A stretch of 64,000 nt of DNA from Aureococcus anophagefferens (lineage: Eukaryota > Sar > Pelagophyceae > Pelagomonadales > Pelagomonadaceae). Below the pieces are notes generated by a model. It ran no database searches. It worked only from the letters and a program-made list of their open reading frames with translations, and had not been told where the DNA came from. The first letter of the stretch is position 1. Each line of letters opens with the position of its first letter. A program made the translations under genes and the position numbers. This document shows positions 26,848 through 36,195 of this stretch, one piece after another. The stretch spans positions 472,794 to 536,793 of the forward strand of contig NW_008705571.1 in NCBI RefSeq assembly GCF_000186865.1, read 5' to 3'.

Positions 26848-28394
26848 ATGGTCCGCGCGCGCTGCGGCCATAGGGTGCTAACCCTCGCACTCTCCCTCGC
26901 CGCGGGCAGCCCGGCGCCGCCGAACATCGTCCTGCTGATGGCCGACGACATGGGCTGGGGCGACCTTGCGAGCTACGGGCATCCGACGCAGGAGGTCGGA
27001 CACATCGATAAACTAGCGGCCGGCGGGCTGCGCTTCCGCCAGTGGTACGCGGCCGAGTCCGTCTGCACGCCGTCGCGCGCCGCGGCGCTCACGGGCCGCC
27101 TCCCGGCGCGTACCGGCATGATCCCGCCGCCGGGCGCGGGCGACCGCGTGCTCGCGCCGGACGACGCGGCGGGCGTGCCGGCCGAGGAGGTGCTCCTGAG
27201 CGAGGCGCTGGTGGGCTGGCGCACGGGGTTCGTCGGCAAGTGGCACCTCGGCATCAACGCGCGCGATCGGACGGACGGCGCGCACCTCCCGACGGCGCGC
27301 GGCTTCGGCTTCGCCGGCCTGTCGATCCCGTTCAGCAACCACTGGGCCTGCGACGAGAGCGGCGCGAACGTCGCGGCGCCCGACGCCTCGAAGTGCTTCC
27401 TCTACCGCGGCGCCGCGCTCGCGCAGCAGCCCATCGACCACTCGAACCTCACGAACGCCATGGTCGCGGACGCCGTGGGCTTCGTCGAAGAAGGCGGCGC
27501 CGCGCCGTTCTTCCTCTACTTCGCGCTGCCGCAGTGCCACGTGTCGCTCTTCAACGACGCGCGGTGGGCGGGATCGAGCCGCAACGGGCGCTACGGCGCG
27601 ACGCTCCGGGAGATGGACTGGGCCGTCGGCGCGGTCGTCGAGGCGCTCGAGCCCGTGCGGCGCGAGACGCTCGTGATCTTCACGTCGGACCACGGCCCGC
27701 ACGTGGAGCTCTGCCTCGAGGGCGGCCTCGCGGGCCCGCTCCGCGGCGGCAAGGCCTCTCGGGCTGGGAGGGCGGCGTGCGCGTGCCGGGCATCGTGTCG
27801 TGGCCCGGGACCGTCCGGCCGGGCGTCTCGGCCGCGCTCGTGTCGACCATGGACGTCTTCGCGACCGCGCTCGACCTCGCGGGCATCTCGCCCCCGAACG
27901 CGCTCGACGGCGAGTCGCTGGTACCCCTGCTTCGCGGCGCCGCGCCCGCGGCGAACCGCAGCCTCTTCCACTACTGCTCGGGCAAGTTGGTGGCCGCGCG
28001 CCGCGGCGACTACAAGCTCAAGTTCTGGCTCGAGGCCCTGCCGCCGGAGACGTGGTACGCGGACCGGTGCGACGCCGGCGTCCCTCGCGGCGACGTCTTC
28101 GAGGGCTGGAGCTGCGACGACGGCGTCGACTGGCTGCCGGCGCCGCTCCTCTTCCACGTGCCCTCGGACCCGGCCGAGCGGTACGCGCTCGCCTGGGCCG
28201 ACGACGCGATTCTGGGTGCCGTCGTCGACGCGATTCTGGGCGCCGTCGCGGCGCACAACGCGTCGCTCGCGGCCGACCGTCGCGCGCCCCGGCTCGGCGT
28301 GCGGGTCGACGGCGCGCTCCAGCCCTGCGGCCGGCCCCTGGCGGGCGGCGGGTGCGGGCACTTCAACTACCCGGACGTGGTCGCTGTAAGTTGA
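26848..28394 (+). CDS. Sulfatase (formylglycine type) with a single-base frameshift
   Basis: Secreted arylsulfatase-like hydrolase of sulfate esters. A signal peptide (about 1-20) is followed by NIVLLMADDMGWGD (metal-binding Asp33/34) and the modification site CTPSR at residue 73, where Cys becomes formylglycine, then LPARTG, KWHLG and TSDHGPH. Near 27753 the frame shifts by one base: LRGGK ends in one frame and GLSGWEGGVRVPG continues in another. One extra G in the GG run would restore a full sulfatase of about 515 aa, so a sequencing or assembly error, or a recent mutation, is more likely than an intron. Sulfatases are common in marine algae that remodel sulfated polysaccharides. Confidence 0.82.
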
Positions 28395-28570
28395 GGTGGT
28401 GTGTGTGCTTTTGGAACGGGGCGACGGGCGCGCGCGCTACCATCTCCACTTCCACCTCCTCCCCGCAGCGCTGGCGAGGCTCGCGTCGCGGCACATTTGC
28501 AACGCGTACGCCCCGCCGCCGGGCAACCTTGCACCAAGGCTTGCACCGCACGGCGAGTGGAGAATCGAGG

Positions 28571-28596
28571 GTGAACTCTGTCCGTGAACTCTGTCC
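28571..28596. repeat. 13-bp tandem duplication before the aminotransferase ATG
   Basis: GTGAACTCTGTCC occurs twice head to tail and ends 1 bp before the start codon at 28598. Confidence 0.9.
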
Positions 28597-28597
28597 G

Positions 28598-30010
28598 ATG
28601 GCGGCTGCTCTCCGCACAGCAGCGCGCGCACCGTGCGGCGCCGCGGTCACGGCGCGCCGCGCCGCGGCCGCCGCGCGCCGCGCCGCGTCGTCCCAGAGCA
28701 TCTTCGAGGCCGACCCGACCCTCGCGGAGCGCCCGCAGTCCTCCGTCATGTCGCCCCTGGCGTCGGTGCGCATGGGCCGCACGGAGCCGAGCGTCTTCGC
28801 CGAGTTCAGCGAGCTGAGCGAGAAGCACCACTCCGTGAACCTGGGCCAGGGGTTCCCGGACTTCCCCATGCCGGCGTTCGTCAAGGAGGCGGCCATCGAG
28901 GCGATCCGCGAGGACTACAACCAGTACTCGCGGCCCGCGGGCCACCACCGGCTCGTCGACGTGCTCGCGCGGCGCTACTCGCCCAAGTTCGACCGCGACA
29001 TCGACCCCTTCACGGAGATTGGGGTCGTCGGCGGCGCGACGAACGCCATCTTCTCGGCGCTCGTCGCGCTCGTCGACCCCGACGACGAGGTCGTCTGCGT
29101 CGAGCCCTACTTCGACGCGCCGAAGATCGCCGCGGATTTGATGGGCGCGACGACCATCGGCGTGCCGCTGCGCACGGACTGGGCCGAGACGTCCGCCGAC
29201 TGGCGCCTCGACCTCGACGAGCTCGACGGCGCGCTCACGGACCGGACGAAGCTCCTCGTGCTCAACACGCCGCACAACCCCACGGGCAAGGTCTTTAGCA
29301 AGAGCGAGCTCGAGGGCATCGCGACGGTCGTCAAGAAGTACCCGAAGCTCATCGTGCTCACGGACGAGGTCTACGAGGACATGGTCTTCGACGGCCTCGA
29401 GCACGTGCACATCGCGAGCCTCCCGGGCATGTTCGAGCGGACGATCTCCGTCTTCTCCGCGGGCAAGGCCTTCTCGGCGACGGGCTGGCGCGTCGGCCAC
29501 GCCATCGGCCCCGAGGAGCTCATCTCGCCCCTCGTCCGCGTGCACCAGGCGTCCAACTTCTCGACGCCGACGCCGCTCCAGATCGCGACGGCCATCGCCT
29601 TTGAGCGCGGCGCGCAGGAGGGCTACTTCGCCGAGTTCTCCGCCACGCTCCAGGCGAAGCGCGACAAGCTCTGCCGCCTGCTCCGCACGGCGGGCCTGAG
29701 CCCCATCGTGCCCCAGGGCGGCTACTTCCTCCTCGCGGACACGACGAAGGTCGGCGGCGTCACGACCGAGTTCCCGCTCTGGGAGGCGCCCGAGGACATG
29801 CCCCTCCGCGACCGCCGCGACTTCGCCGTCTGCCGCCTCCTCTGCGAGCGCGCGGGCGTCACGGCCATCCCCGCGTCCGCCTTCTTCTCCCTCGGCCACC
29901 GCCACATCACCGACTCCCTCGCCCGCTTCTGCTTCTGCAAGGAGGACAAGACCCTCGACGAGGCCTACAAGCGCATCGTCCACAGCGGCCTCAACGCGAC
30001 CTGGGTCTAG
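28598..30010 (+). CDS. Class I/II aminotransferase, kynurenine-oxoglutarate/cysteine-S-conjugate type
   Basis: A 470-aa PLP enzyme. The Ala/Arg-rich first 45 residues resemble a mitochondrial presequence. Seen: VNLGQGFPDFPMPAFVKEA, NQYSRPAGHHRLVDVLARRYS, NTPHNPTGKVFSKSEL, DEVYEDMVFDG, and the PLP lysine in SAGKAFSATGWRVGHAIG. These are hallmarks of the KYAT/CCBL and methionine aminotransferase group, which transaminate kynurenine, glutamine, methionine and aromatic amino acids. The C-terminal block (PASAFFSLGHRH, then FCFCKEDKTLDEA) matches the family. Single exon; ends close to the convergent LPA1-like gene. Confidence 0.88.
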   Translation: MAAALRTAARAPCGAAVTARRAAAAARRAASSQSIFEADPTLAERPQSSVMSPLASVRMGRTEPSVFAEFSELSEKHHSVNLGQGFPDFPMPAFVKEAAIEAIREDYNQYSRPAGHHRLVDVLARRYSPKFDRDIDPFTEIGVVGGATNAIFSALVALVDPDDEVVCVEPYFDAPKIAADLMGATTIGVPLRTDWAETSADWRLDLDELDGALTDRTKLLVLNTPHNPTGKVFSKSELEGIATVVKKYPKLIVLTDEVYEDMVFDGLEHVHIASLPGMFERTISVFSAGKAFSATGWRVGHAIGPEELISPLVRVHQASNFSTPTPLQIATAIAFERGAQEGYFAEFSATLQAKRDKLCRLLRTAGLSPIVPQGGYFLLADTTKVGGVTTEFPLWEAPEDMPLRDRRDFAVCRLLCERAGVTAIPASAFFSLGHRHITDSLARFCFCKEDKTLDEAYKRIVHSGLNATWV

Positions 30011-30085
30011 AGGCGCCGATGAGGCGCGCGTCCGGTTTCTAACCTCGACTAGACCCGCGGCGCTTTCGGGACGACTTAGGCGCGC

Positions 30086-31390
30086 TCACTCGCGGAGCTG
30101 GGCCTGCTGGCCGCGGACGAGCGCGATGCAGCCCCGGCAGTCGCACTTGAGGACCGCGCCGGCCTGCGTGTTCGTCGCGAAGGGAATGGTCGAGTGGGAG
30201 ACGAGCTTCCAATCGCCGCCCACGTCGACCCAGCGCTGGACCGCGAGGAGCGTCTGGCCGTTGCCCGTGGCCTCGATGGCCGTCGTCGTCGCCGAGCCGT
30301 CGTCGTGCGTCGTCTCGTCCGCGTCGCCGACCTCCAAATCCTTGGGCCTCGCGTCGTCGCGGAGCTGGCTCTCCCAGGGGTCGACGCGCGCGCCGGCGTC
30401 GAGCCCGGCCGTCACCGCCGCGGCCTCGGCGTCCGAGAAGAGGCCCCGCATGGCGTCGAGGTCGCCGGACCGCAGCGCGCCGTAGAAGCGCCGCTGCGCG
30501 TCGAGGAGCGGCGTGCCCCCGGCGAGCGGCGGCGTCGGCGCGACGATGTCGCGCGGCGGGTAGAGCGACCCCAACAGCTCCACGAGGTCCGGCGCGCCGA
30601 GGCCGCTGCCGACGCTCCGGCCCTTGAACGAGAGCGCGAAGTACGCCGCGGTCTTCGACTCGAAGTCGAAGTCGCCCCAGGCGTCGTCCGTCGTCAGCAG
30701 GCCCTTGAAGGCCGCGGTCCAGTCCGACGGCTTGCCCGGCGCGCACGACGCCGTCGCGTCGACGGAGCCGTCGCCGCCGACGGCCGCGACGACGCACCGG
30801 CTCGCCGCGAGGCGCCGCCGGAGGCCCTTGGCGTCCCGGTTCACGGCCGCGAGGCTCGCCGCGTCCGGGCAGAGCGCGCCGACGACGCGCGCCGAGTTGC
30901 GCAGGCTCCGGAGCGACGCGCGCGACGAGAGCCCGGGGAAGACGGCCGCCGCCGCGGGTCGGATCGCGACCTCGAGCTCCGCGACGTCGCACTCGCGCTC
31001 GATCTTCGCGAGGCGCTTCGTCCGCGACCCGCGCTCGCGCGCGAAGAGCGCCCAGGAGCCCAAGCCCGCGGCGACGTAGGCCGGCAGCGGCTCCGGCGCC
31101 GGAGCGCCGATGGCGTCCGCGAGCGCCGGCGCGCCGATCAACGAAAGCCCGAGCAGGAACGTCAGCAGGATCCGCAGCGGCTCACTTTGGTTCGCGTTCG
31201 AATAACGTATCAATGTCTCGCGCCGCCACTGCCGCAGCGACACGGGGTCGAATTCCTTCTCGGCGAGGTACTTCTCCTTGTCGGCGAGCTGGTAGCTGAG
31301 GCGAGTGGGTGTTGTTAGGCGTCGTTTCGGTGTTGCGAACGCTCTGATGCGTGTGGATAGTAGTAGTGCGATGCAGCTGCGGCGCATCAT
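30086..31390 (-). CDS. Plastid LPA1/REP27-like protein with C-terminal NTF2-like domain
   Basis: A 434-aa protein from ATG 31390. The start (MMRRSCIALLLSTRIRAFATPKRR) is a hydrophobic signal followed by an AFATP motif, the ASAFAP-type signature of heterokont plastid targeting. Residues about 50-100 (RQWRRETL, then EPLRILLTFLLGLSLIGAPA) plus the basic RLAKIERECDVAELEV segment resemble the LPA1/REP27 domain, which assists D1 assembly into photosystem II at thylakoids. The last 130 residues (DAQRRFYGALRSGDLDAMRGLF to DWKLVSHSTIPF) resemble an NTF2/SnoaL-like fold. The TPR part of plant LPA1 is absent. Family assignment is moderate. The frame stays open to 31555, but the region beyond is repetitive. 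Confidence 0.6.
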   Translation of the reverse strand: MMRRSCIALLLSTRIRAFATPKRRLTTPTRLSYQLADKEKYLAEKEFDPVSLRQWRRETLIRYSNANQSEPLRILLTFLLGLSLIGAPALADAIGAPAPEPLPAYVAAGLGSWALFARERGSRTKRLAKIERECDVAELEVAIRPAAAAVFPGLSSRASLRSLRNSARVVGALCPDAASLAAVNRDAKGLRRRLAASRCVVAAVGGDGSVDATASCAPGKPSDWTAAFKGLLTTDDAWGDFDFESKTAAYFALSFKGRSVGSGLGAPDLVELLGSLYPPRDIVAPTPPLAGGTPLLDAQRRFYGALRSGDLDAMRGLFSDAEAAAVTAGLDAGARVDPWESQLRDDARPKDLEVGDADETTHDDGSATTTAIEATGNGQTLLAVQRWVDVGGDWKLVSHSTIPFATNTQAGAVLKCDCRGCIALVRGQQAQLRE

Positions 31391-31797
31391 GTCGTCGGTT
31401 GCTGCGTCTTGCAGCAGCAGCACTGCGTCGGCGCTGGTGGTGGCTGCTCGTCGCGTGGCGCAGCAGCACTCGTCGGCGCTCCAGGGTGGTGCTGCTCGTC
31501 GCGTGGCGCGATCGCCTCGTGCTGCTTGAAGCCTGCTTGAAGAAGTCAACGACACGTCAACGTAGGCCGTTCACCCTCTCCCGAAGCGACGAAGTAGAGG
31601 ACGCCCTTCGCTTCGCGAAGGCGCGCTCTGTCCGACTTTCACGCACCTTGGAGTCTGCAGAAGTGCCCATCACCTTCTGGTTCGCGCCGCGGCGCAAAAG
31701 ACCTGCTCTGCTTACAAGCTCGAGACTCCGAACCAGCAGCAACTAGAGAAACGACAGGAAATCAAAGTGGAGAAACAAAACAACGGCGAGCTTACTG
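31391..31797. other. Intergenic region with short GC-rich repeats
   Basis: This 407-bp stretch has no convincing gene. Near 31440-31510 the motif GCTGCTCGTCGCGTGGCG appears twice about 57 bp apart, with GTCGGCGCT beside each copy, so part arose by local duplication. The remainder (31520-31790) is less GC-rich than the neighbouring genes. It serves as 5' region for the LPA1-like gene and 3' region for the small membrane-protein gene. Confidence 0.6.
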
Positions 31798-32205
31798 CTA
31801 TCGCGGTTTCGCGTCGGGTCGCTCGGGCGCGGCGGCGCCGGGCGGCGCCCCGTCGCCGCCGCCCTCCGCGAGCTTGCGTCGCGCCGCCGCGCTCGCGCGC
31901 TCCTCCGCGTCGGTCATCTCCGCGATCCACGCTTCGAGCTTGGCGCCGTCGGGCGCGTCGGGCGTCTCGTGCCGCGCCTCGCGCTCGCGGAGCGTCGCGC
32001 CGCGCCGCCGCGTCTCGCGCACGGCGTCCGGGTCGCGCCCCTCGTCGCCGCGCCCGCCCGTGAAAAGCCATACGGCGCCGACGAGAACGATGGCCAAAAT
32101 CGTGTAGCGCACGCAGCGCCGCGCCGTGCAGCACCGCTGCTGCGCAGACCGCCGGCGCTCCTCGAAGCTCTGCGGCCGGCGCCCCTGGCGCGCAGACGAC
32201 AGCAT
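31798..32205 (-). CDS. Small single-pass membrane protein
   Basis: I do not recognise the family. The 135-aa protein from ATG 32205 has a basic N-terminus (ARQGRRPQSFEERRR), one membrane segment near residues 38-52 (YTILAIVLVGAVWLF) and a charged, probably helical C-terminal part rich in Arg/Glu/Ala. The basic side before the membrane segment suggests that the N-terminus is cytosolic. It is divergent from the Mpv17-family gene with 222 bp between starts. Codon third positions are GC-rich, as in neighbouring genes. Confidence 0.5.
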   Translation of the reverse strand: MLSSARQGRRPQSFEERRRSAQQRCCTARRCVRYTILAIVLVGAVWLFTGGRGDEGRDPDAVRETRRRGATLREREARHETPDAPDGAKLEAWIAEMTDAEERASAAARRKLAEGGGDGAPPGAAAPERPDAKPR

Positions 32206-32427
32206 GCGAGCTGCGAGACGTTCCGATGCGAGCGCTGCGGGTCGGGACCAGACGGCGCGCCGCTTTTGCGCGCCGATCACCTTTGGCGCGGCACGTTGAA
32301 CCCACGGAGCAGACCACTTGCCGTGGCAATCAATCGGTGCGCTTGGAGCGCGTCACTAGCACTTGCCGACCGCGACGACGCGCTGTGACGGGCTACTGCG
32401 TCGTCGCGCCCCATCGCCCCATCAACA

Positions 32428-33067
32428 ATGGCCGCAGCAGCAGCCATGATGACGCCCGTCGCGTGGGCCCGCTCCTTGAGCATTGTCACGACCAGCTTCG
32501 CCGTGGGCGACGTCGCCGCCCAGGCCTTGACGGCGCCGACGGCGGACTGGAGATGGAACGCGCGGAGAACCGCGGAGTTTTCGGCCGTCGGGCTGTGCGT
32601 CATGGGTCCGTCGCGGCGTCCTCGCGTTTCGTTTTAAAAATCATCGCGTCGAATCAGGTCCGACGTCGCACCTCTTCGAAGCCTTCATCGAGAGGCAGCT
32701 GCCCGGCACGGCCGCGAGGACCGTATTTACGAAAGTACTCGCGCGCGTCACCATCGCGCCGTGCTTCCTGTCGCTGTCCTTCGGGTCGCTCGCGTTCATC
32801 CGCGGGCGCGACGTCGGCGACGCGATCGCGTCGTCGGTCTGGCCGGCCTGGAAGGTCGGCACGGCGTTCTGGCCGGCCGTGTCGCTGGCGACGTACCGGT
32901 TCGTGCCCGTGCAGTGGCGGCCCGCCGTCGGCTCCTGCGTGGGCGCCGTCTGGAGCACGTACCTGTCCTTCGCGGCCACGTCCGGCGGCTTCGAGGACGC
33001 GCCGCCGCTCGTCGTCGACGGCAACGCCGCGTGCGCGGACCCGGACAAGCTCCATAAGGTCGTCTAG
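32428..33067 (+). CDS. Mpv17/PMP22-family membrane protein, two exons
   Basis: Exons 32428-32605 and 32658-33067 join in phase 1 (195 aa, normal for the family). Mpv17/PMP22/Sym1 proteins are four-helix proteins of the mitochondrial inner membrane or peroxisome, with channel-like activity reported for some. Seen: GDVAAQAL near residue 28, the conserved GPTSHLFEAFIERQLPG across the splice junction, then VWPAWKVGTAFWPAVSLATYRFVPVQWRPAVG, close to the family signature (WPxWQxxNFxxVPxxxR). The intron is only 52 bp and is flanked by GTCCGTCG/GTCCGACG, suggesting an insertion origin. Convergent with the glycosyltransferase gene. Confidence 0.85.
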
Positions 33068-33077
33068 TGTGCGTTTG

Positions 33078-34226
33078 TCATCGAACGGGCGCGGGCACGT
33101 TCGCCGCGAGGAGCGCGGCGAGGCTCCCGAAGTCGCCGCGCTCCACGCCCTGGTGGGCGCCGCCCGTGTCGCGCTGCTGCTTGGCGATGGCGTCGCAGAC
33201 GTCGGCGTACTCGGCCTGGGCGACGGCGAGGGGCGCGTCGCCGCCCTGGAGGCGCTGGAAGGAGCGGCAGTAGCGCTGGCCGCGGCGGATGCCCGCGCAG
33301 GGCGACTTCATCGTGAAGCCGTAGGCCTTGGCGCGCTGGAAGAGCTTGGCGTGCCAGGTCGCGAAGTCCGGCATGGAGAAGTGGAGCAGGCTCAGGCGCG
33401 TGCGCACGAAGTACCGGTCGAACTGGCGGTTGTCGATCTGGTCGTCCGCCGTGCTCGCGTTGTCGTGGCGCGTCTTCCCAAAGTGGTTGCCCTGGTCCGT
33501 CGACAGGAAGCCGTAGCCGCCGCGGAAGAAGGTCTTGGCCATGGCCGTCGACTTCTTGGGCGAGAAGGCCGTCACGAGCGCCGGCCGCCGCGCGGACGCC
33601 GCGGTCGCGTGCGACGCGTCCGGGCACGCGGCGACGCGCGAGCTGAACTTGAACTTGCGCGGCTCGTCCCGCGGCAGACCGGCGAACTCGGCGCGGATCG
33701 CCGCGGCGTCGGCGGCGATGCCGCCGCCGGCGAGCTCCAGGACCACAAACTCGTCGACGTCCATGGGCACGAGGTACTCGGCCGTCGCCGCCGCCGCGCG
33801 CATCGCGGCCGAGAGCGCCTCGGCCTTGTCGCCGAACTTGCCCGCGAATTTGACGACGCTCACGCCGCGCCGCGCGTACGCGTCCAAGAGCTCGAGCACG
33901 CGCGGGTCCTGCGACGCGTGGTCGACGACGACGACGTTCTCGGGGCCGAAGACCGACGCGTGGTAGTAGAGCCAGTCGCCGAGCAGGAACGCCTCGTCCT
34001 TGTGGAACGTGAAGACCTTCGCGAGCGCTTTTTGGGTCGTGAGTGGGAGCGGCGGCGTTTGTGGCGCGACGGCGCAGGGCGCGCGCGACGACCGGGCGAG
34101 CAAAAAGGCCGCGCAGAACGACGTGACGATGAGCGTGACGTCGCGCAGCACGCCGCGTCGCCGCCGGCGCGGCGGCTGCTTGCTGGTGCCCTCTTCGAGG
34201 TCCGACTTTTTCGTGTTGCGACGCAT
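33078..34226 (-). CDS. Type II membrane glycosyltransferase (GT2/GT92-like)
   Basis: A 382-aa protein. The short Lys/Arg-rich cytosolic tail (MRRNTKKSDLEEGTSKQPPRRRRR) is followed by one membrane anchor (VTLIVTSFCAAFLLA, about 30-45), typical of Golgi enzymes. The catalytic part starts FTFHKDEAFLLGDWLYYHASVFG, then VVVDHASQDPRV and the metal-binding PMDVDEFVVLE (DxD). GNHFG and HFSMPDFATWHAKL follow. This layout matches the DUF23/GT92-like and related family 2 transferases that extend N- or O-glycans or matrix glycans. Donor sugar unknown. Single exon. Confidence 0.75.
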   Translation of the reverse strand: MRRNTKKSDLEEGTSKQPPRRRRRGVLRDVTLIVTSFCAAFLLARSSRAPCAVAPQTPPLPLTTQKALAKVFTFHKDEAFLLGDWLYYHASVFGPENVVVVDHASQDPRVLELLDAYARRGVSVVKFAGKFGDKAEALSAAMRAAAATAEYLVPMDVDEFVVLELAGGGIAADAAAIRAEFAGLPRDEPRKFKFSSRVAACPDASHATAASARRPALVTAFSPKKSTAMAKTFFRGGYGFLSTDQGNHFGKTRHDNASTADDQIDNRQFDRYFVRTRLSLLHFSMPDFATWHAKLFQRAKAYGFTMKSPCAGIRRGQRYCRSFQRLQGGDAPLAVAQAEYADVCDAIAKQQRDTGGAHQGVERGDFGSLAALLAANVPAPVR

Positions 34227-34409
34227 TGATCGTCGGCAACAATTGCCTAGGGTGAACGCATCGGCATGCCTCGCAGTCGCAAAAAGAGCACCATTCAACC
34301 TGACTTCACAAATCTCAATAGCAGTTTGGCTCAACCACCTCGCCTTTCGACAGCGCTCGACGCTGCCCACCGGTCGGTCGAGTATCCCAAAGGCGAGGCG
34401 TCGTCGACG

Positions 34410-35876
34410 ATGCTCCGGAGACGGCCGAGCGGCTCGCCCCCGCCGCAAAATGCCCTCCCTCCGCGAGACTGGCTGGGCCGCGGCGGCTTCATGGGGCTGC
34501 CCTGGGTCGCGTTCCCGCGGCACCTCGCCGGCTTCGTGCTCGCCTGCCGCGTCTACGCCCTGAGCGCCATCTGGCTCGCCGTGGCCTTCCAGTACTTCGT
34601 GTGGCAGCTCCCGCTGCTGCTCTTCCTCCTCGTGCCCGACGGCGGCCGGCTCTACAAGCGCGCGTCGACGGCGTACGACGCGTGCGCGATGTGGGGCCAG
34701 CTCGCCGTGCCCTTCAGCTGGTGCGGCCTGCGCGTCTGGACGAGCCAGCCGGAGCTGCTGGCCACCGTGCCGCTCAAGGGCTCGTCGGTCTTCATGACGA
34801 ACCACGGGAGCCGCATCGACTGGATCATCGGGCTGCTCATGGGCCAGGTCGTCTCGCCGCGCGTCCGCGTGGGCTTCGTCGCGGAGATCACGACGATGCT
34901 CATGCCCGTCTTCGGCTGGTCCCGGGGCCTCTTCGGGGACATCTTCCTCCGGCGGACGTTCCACCGCGACGGGCCGCGGATCACGCGGAACATCGAGAGC
35001 TTCCACGCCGCGGGCGTCGACCGCGTGCTCTTCCTCGCGCCCGAGGGCGCCATCGTCGACCCGGGCGTGCCCCGCGACTCGGAGTACATCGACCAGTGCG
35101 GCGCCTTCCTGAGGAAGCTCGGGCGGCCGGCGCTCAGGTACGTGCTCACGCCGCGGTACAAGGGCATGCAGCTCATCGCGAGCCACGCGCCCGACAACCT
35201 CTTCTCCGTGACCATGAGCTTCGTCGCCCGCGGCGACGCCGGCGAGGGCCCCGTCGTCGTGGACCCGAAGACGTCGGCGGTGTCCGGGGGCTTCGCGTGC
35301 ACGCGGCCGCTCGCCGACGCGAAGCGCGTCGTGCCGGACCTCCACACGGTCTTCTCCGGCGGCCTCAACGTCTTCTGCCACATCCACAAGAGCGACGGCG
35401 CGAAGCTCAGCGCCGACGCGCCGGGCGCCGTCGTCCGCGACGCGCTCCTCGACGACTACGCGCGCAAGGACGCGCTGCTCGAGACGTTCCACCGCACGGG
35501 CCGGTACGACGCGCGCGACCCGGCCTACGCCATGACCTGCCTCCCCGTGGACCACCTGCGCATGAACGCCATGCTCTGCTTCCTCCCCTCGCTCTCCTTC
35601 GCCTTCCTCGTCTTCGTCGCCGGCTGGACGCCCGCGCGCGTCGTCTCCTTCTCGACCACGGCGTTCCTCGGCCTCTTCCTCCTCCACGCGGCGACGCACT
35701 ACCACGCCGAGCAGATCTCCGGCGCGTCCCGCGAGTCCCTCGTCGGCGAGACGCTCCTCAAGATGCTCATGCAGAAGTGGATGGGCAAGCTCGACCACGG
35801 CGGCGCGTCCTCGGCGGCCGAGCCCGCGCCGCCGACCGCCGCGGCCAAGCTCGCCGGCGCCGTCAAGAGCCTCTAG
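34410..35876 (+). CDS. 1-acylglycerol-3-phosphate acyltransferase (AGPAT3/4/5, LCLAT1-like)
   Basis: A 488-aa membrane acyltransferase that would convert lysophosphatidate or other lysophospholipids to diacyl products in the ER. Seen: N-terminal hydrophobic segments; motif I NHGSRIDWIIG (NHxxxxD, with Ser in place of the more usual spacing residues); FLRRTFHRDG; and motif III FLAPEGAIVDPG (normally FPEGT). DYARKDALLETFH and two C-terminal hydrophobic helices (LCFLPSLSFAFLVFVAG, STTAFLGLFLLHAATHY) match the AGPAT3-5/LCLAT1 branch. The frame is open from ATG 34266, but that part is less GC-biased and lies in the promoter, so 34410 is preferred. Confidence 0.82.
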   Translation: MLRRRPSGSPPPQNALPPRDWLGRGGFMGLPWVAFPRHLAGFVLACRVYALSAIWLAVAFQYFVWQLPLLLFLLVPDGGRLYKRASTAYDACAMWGQLAVPFSWCGLRVWTSQPELLATVPLKGSSVFMTNHGSRIDWIIGLLMGQVVSPRVRVGFVAEITTMLMPVFGWSRGLFGDIFLRRTFHRDGPRITRNIESFHAAGVDRVLFLAPEGAIVDPGVPRDSEYIDQCGAFLRKLGRPALRYVLTPRYKGMQLIASHAPDNLFSVTMSFVARGDAGEGPVVVDPKTSAVSGGFACTRPLADAKRVVPDLHTVFSGGLNVFCHIHKSDGAKLSADAPGAVVRDALLDDYARKDALLETFHRTGRYDARDPAYAMTCLPVDHLRMNAMLCFLPSLSFAFLVFVAGWTPARVVSFSTTAFLGLFLLHAATHYHAEQISGASRESLVGETLLKMLMQKWMGKLDHGGASSAAEPAPPTAAAKLAGAVKSL

Positions 35877-36195
35877 CCGCCCCCCTCGTCCGACACCGCC
35901 CCCGCGTCGTCTCCCCCGCTCTCCCGTCCTTCTCGGTTCTAACACAAGTATGCTCAGAGTCTCAGACTCTTCTCAGATCTAGACTCCTGGGCACCGGTGC
36001 ACCGTGACCCGCGGGCCCGGCGGCGATCTGCGCGCCGGCGGTCTGGGCGGCGCGCGCCTACGAAAGCGCACACACGCCGCCGCCACCGCCGCTCTACACC
36101 GCCGCGCCACCGAGAACACGGAGTCTCTTAGGAGAGCGGGGCGGTCGCGCGGGGCGGTGACTTGGTTTGGGCCCCGGCGGCGATCCGGGGCGCGC
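35877..36195. other. Intergenic 3' region of two convergent genes
   Basis: This 319-bp stretch lies between the LPAAT and ATP synthase gamma stops. I see two related short segments (GGCGGCGATC...GCGCGCCTAC at about 36022-36060 and 36177-36198), suggesting a local duplication of the gamma-gene 3' end. No gene or RNA is evident. Confidence 0.5.

Noticed and set aside
30085..31300. Plus-strand long frame opposite the LPA1-like gene (30194-31318)
   Set aside because: Antisense shadow; Arg/Ala/Gly-rich with no domain, while the minus strand has a targeting leader and membrane segment.
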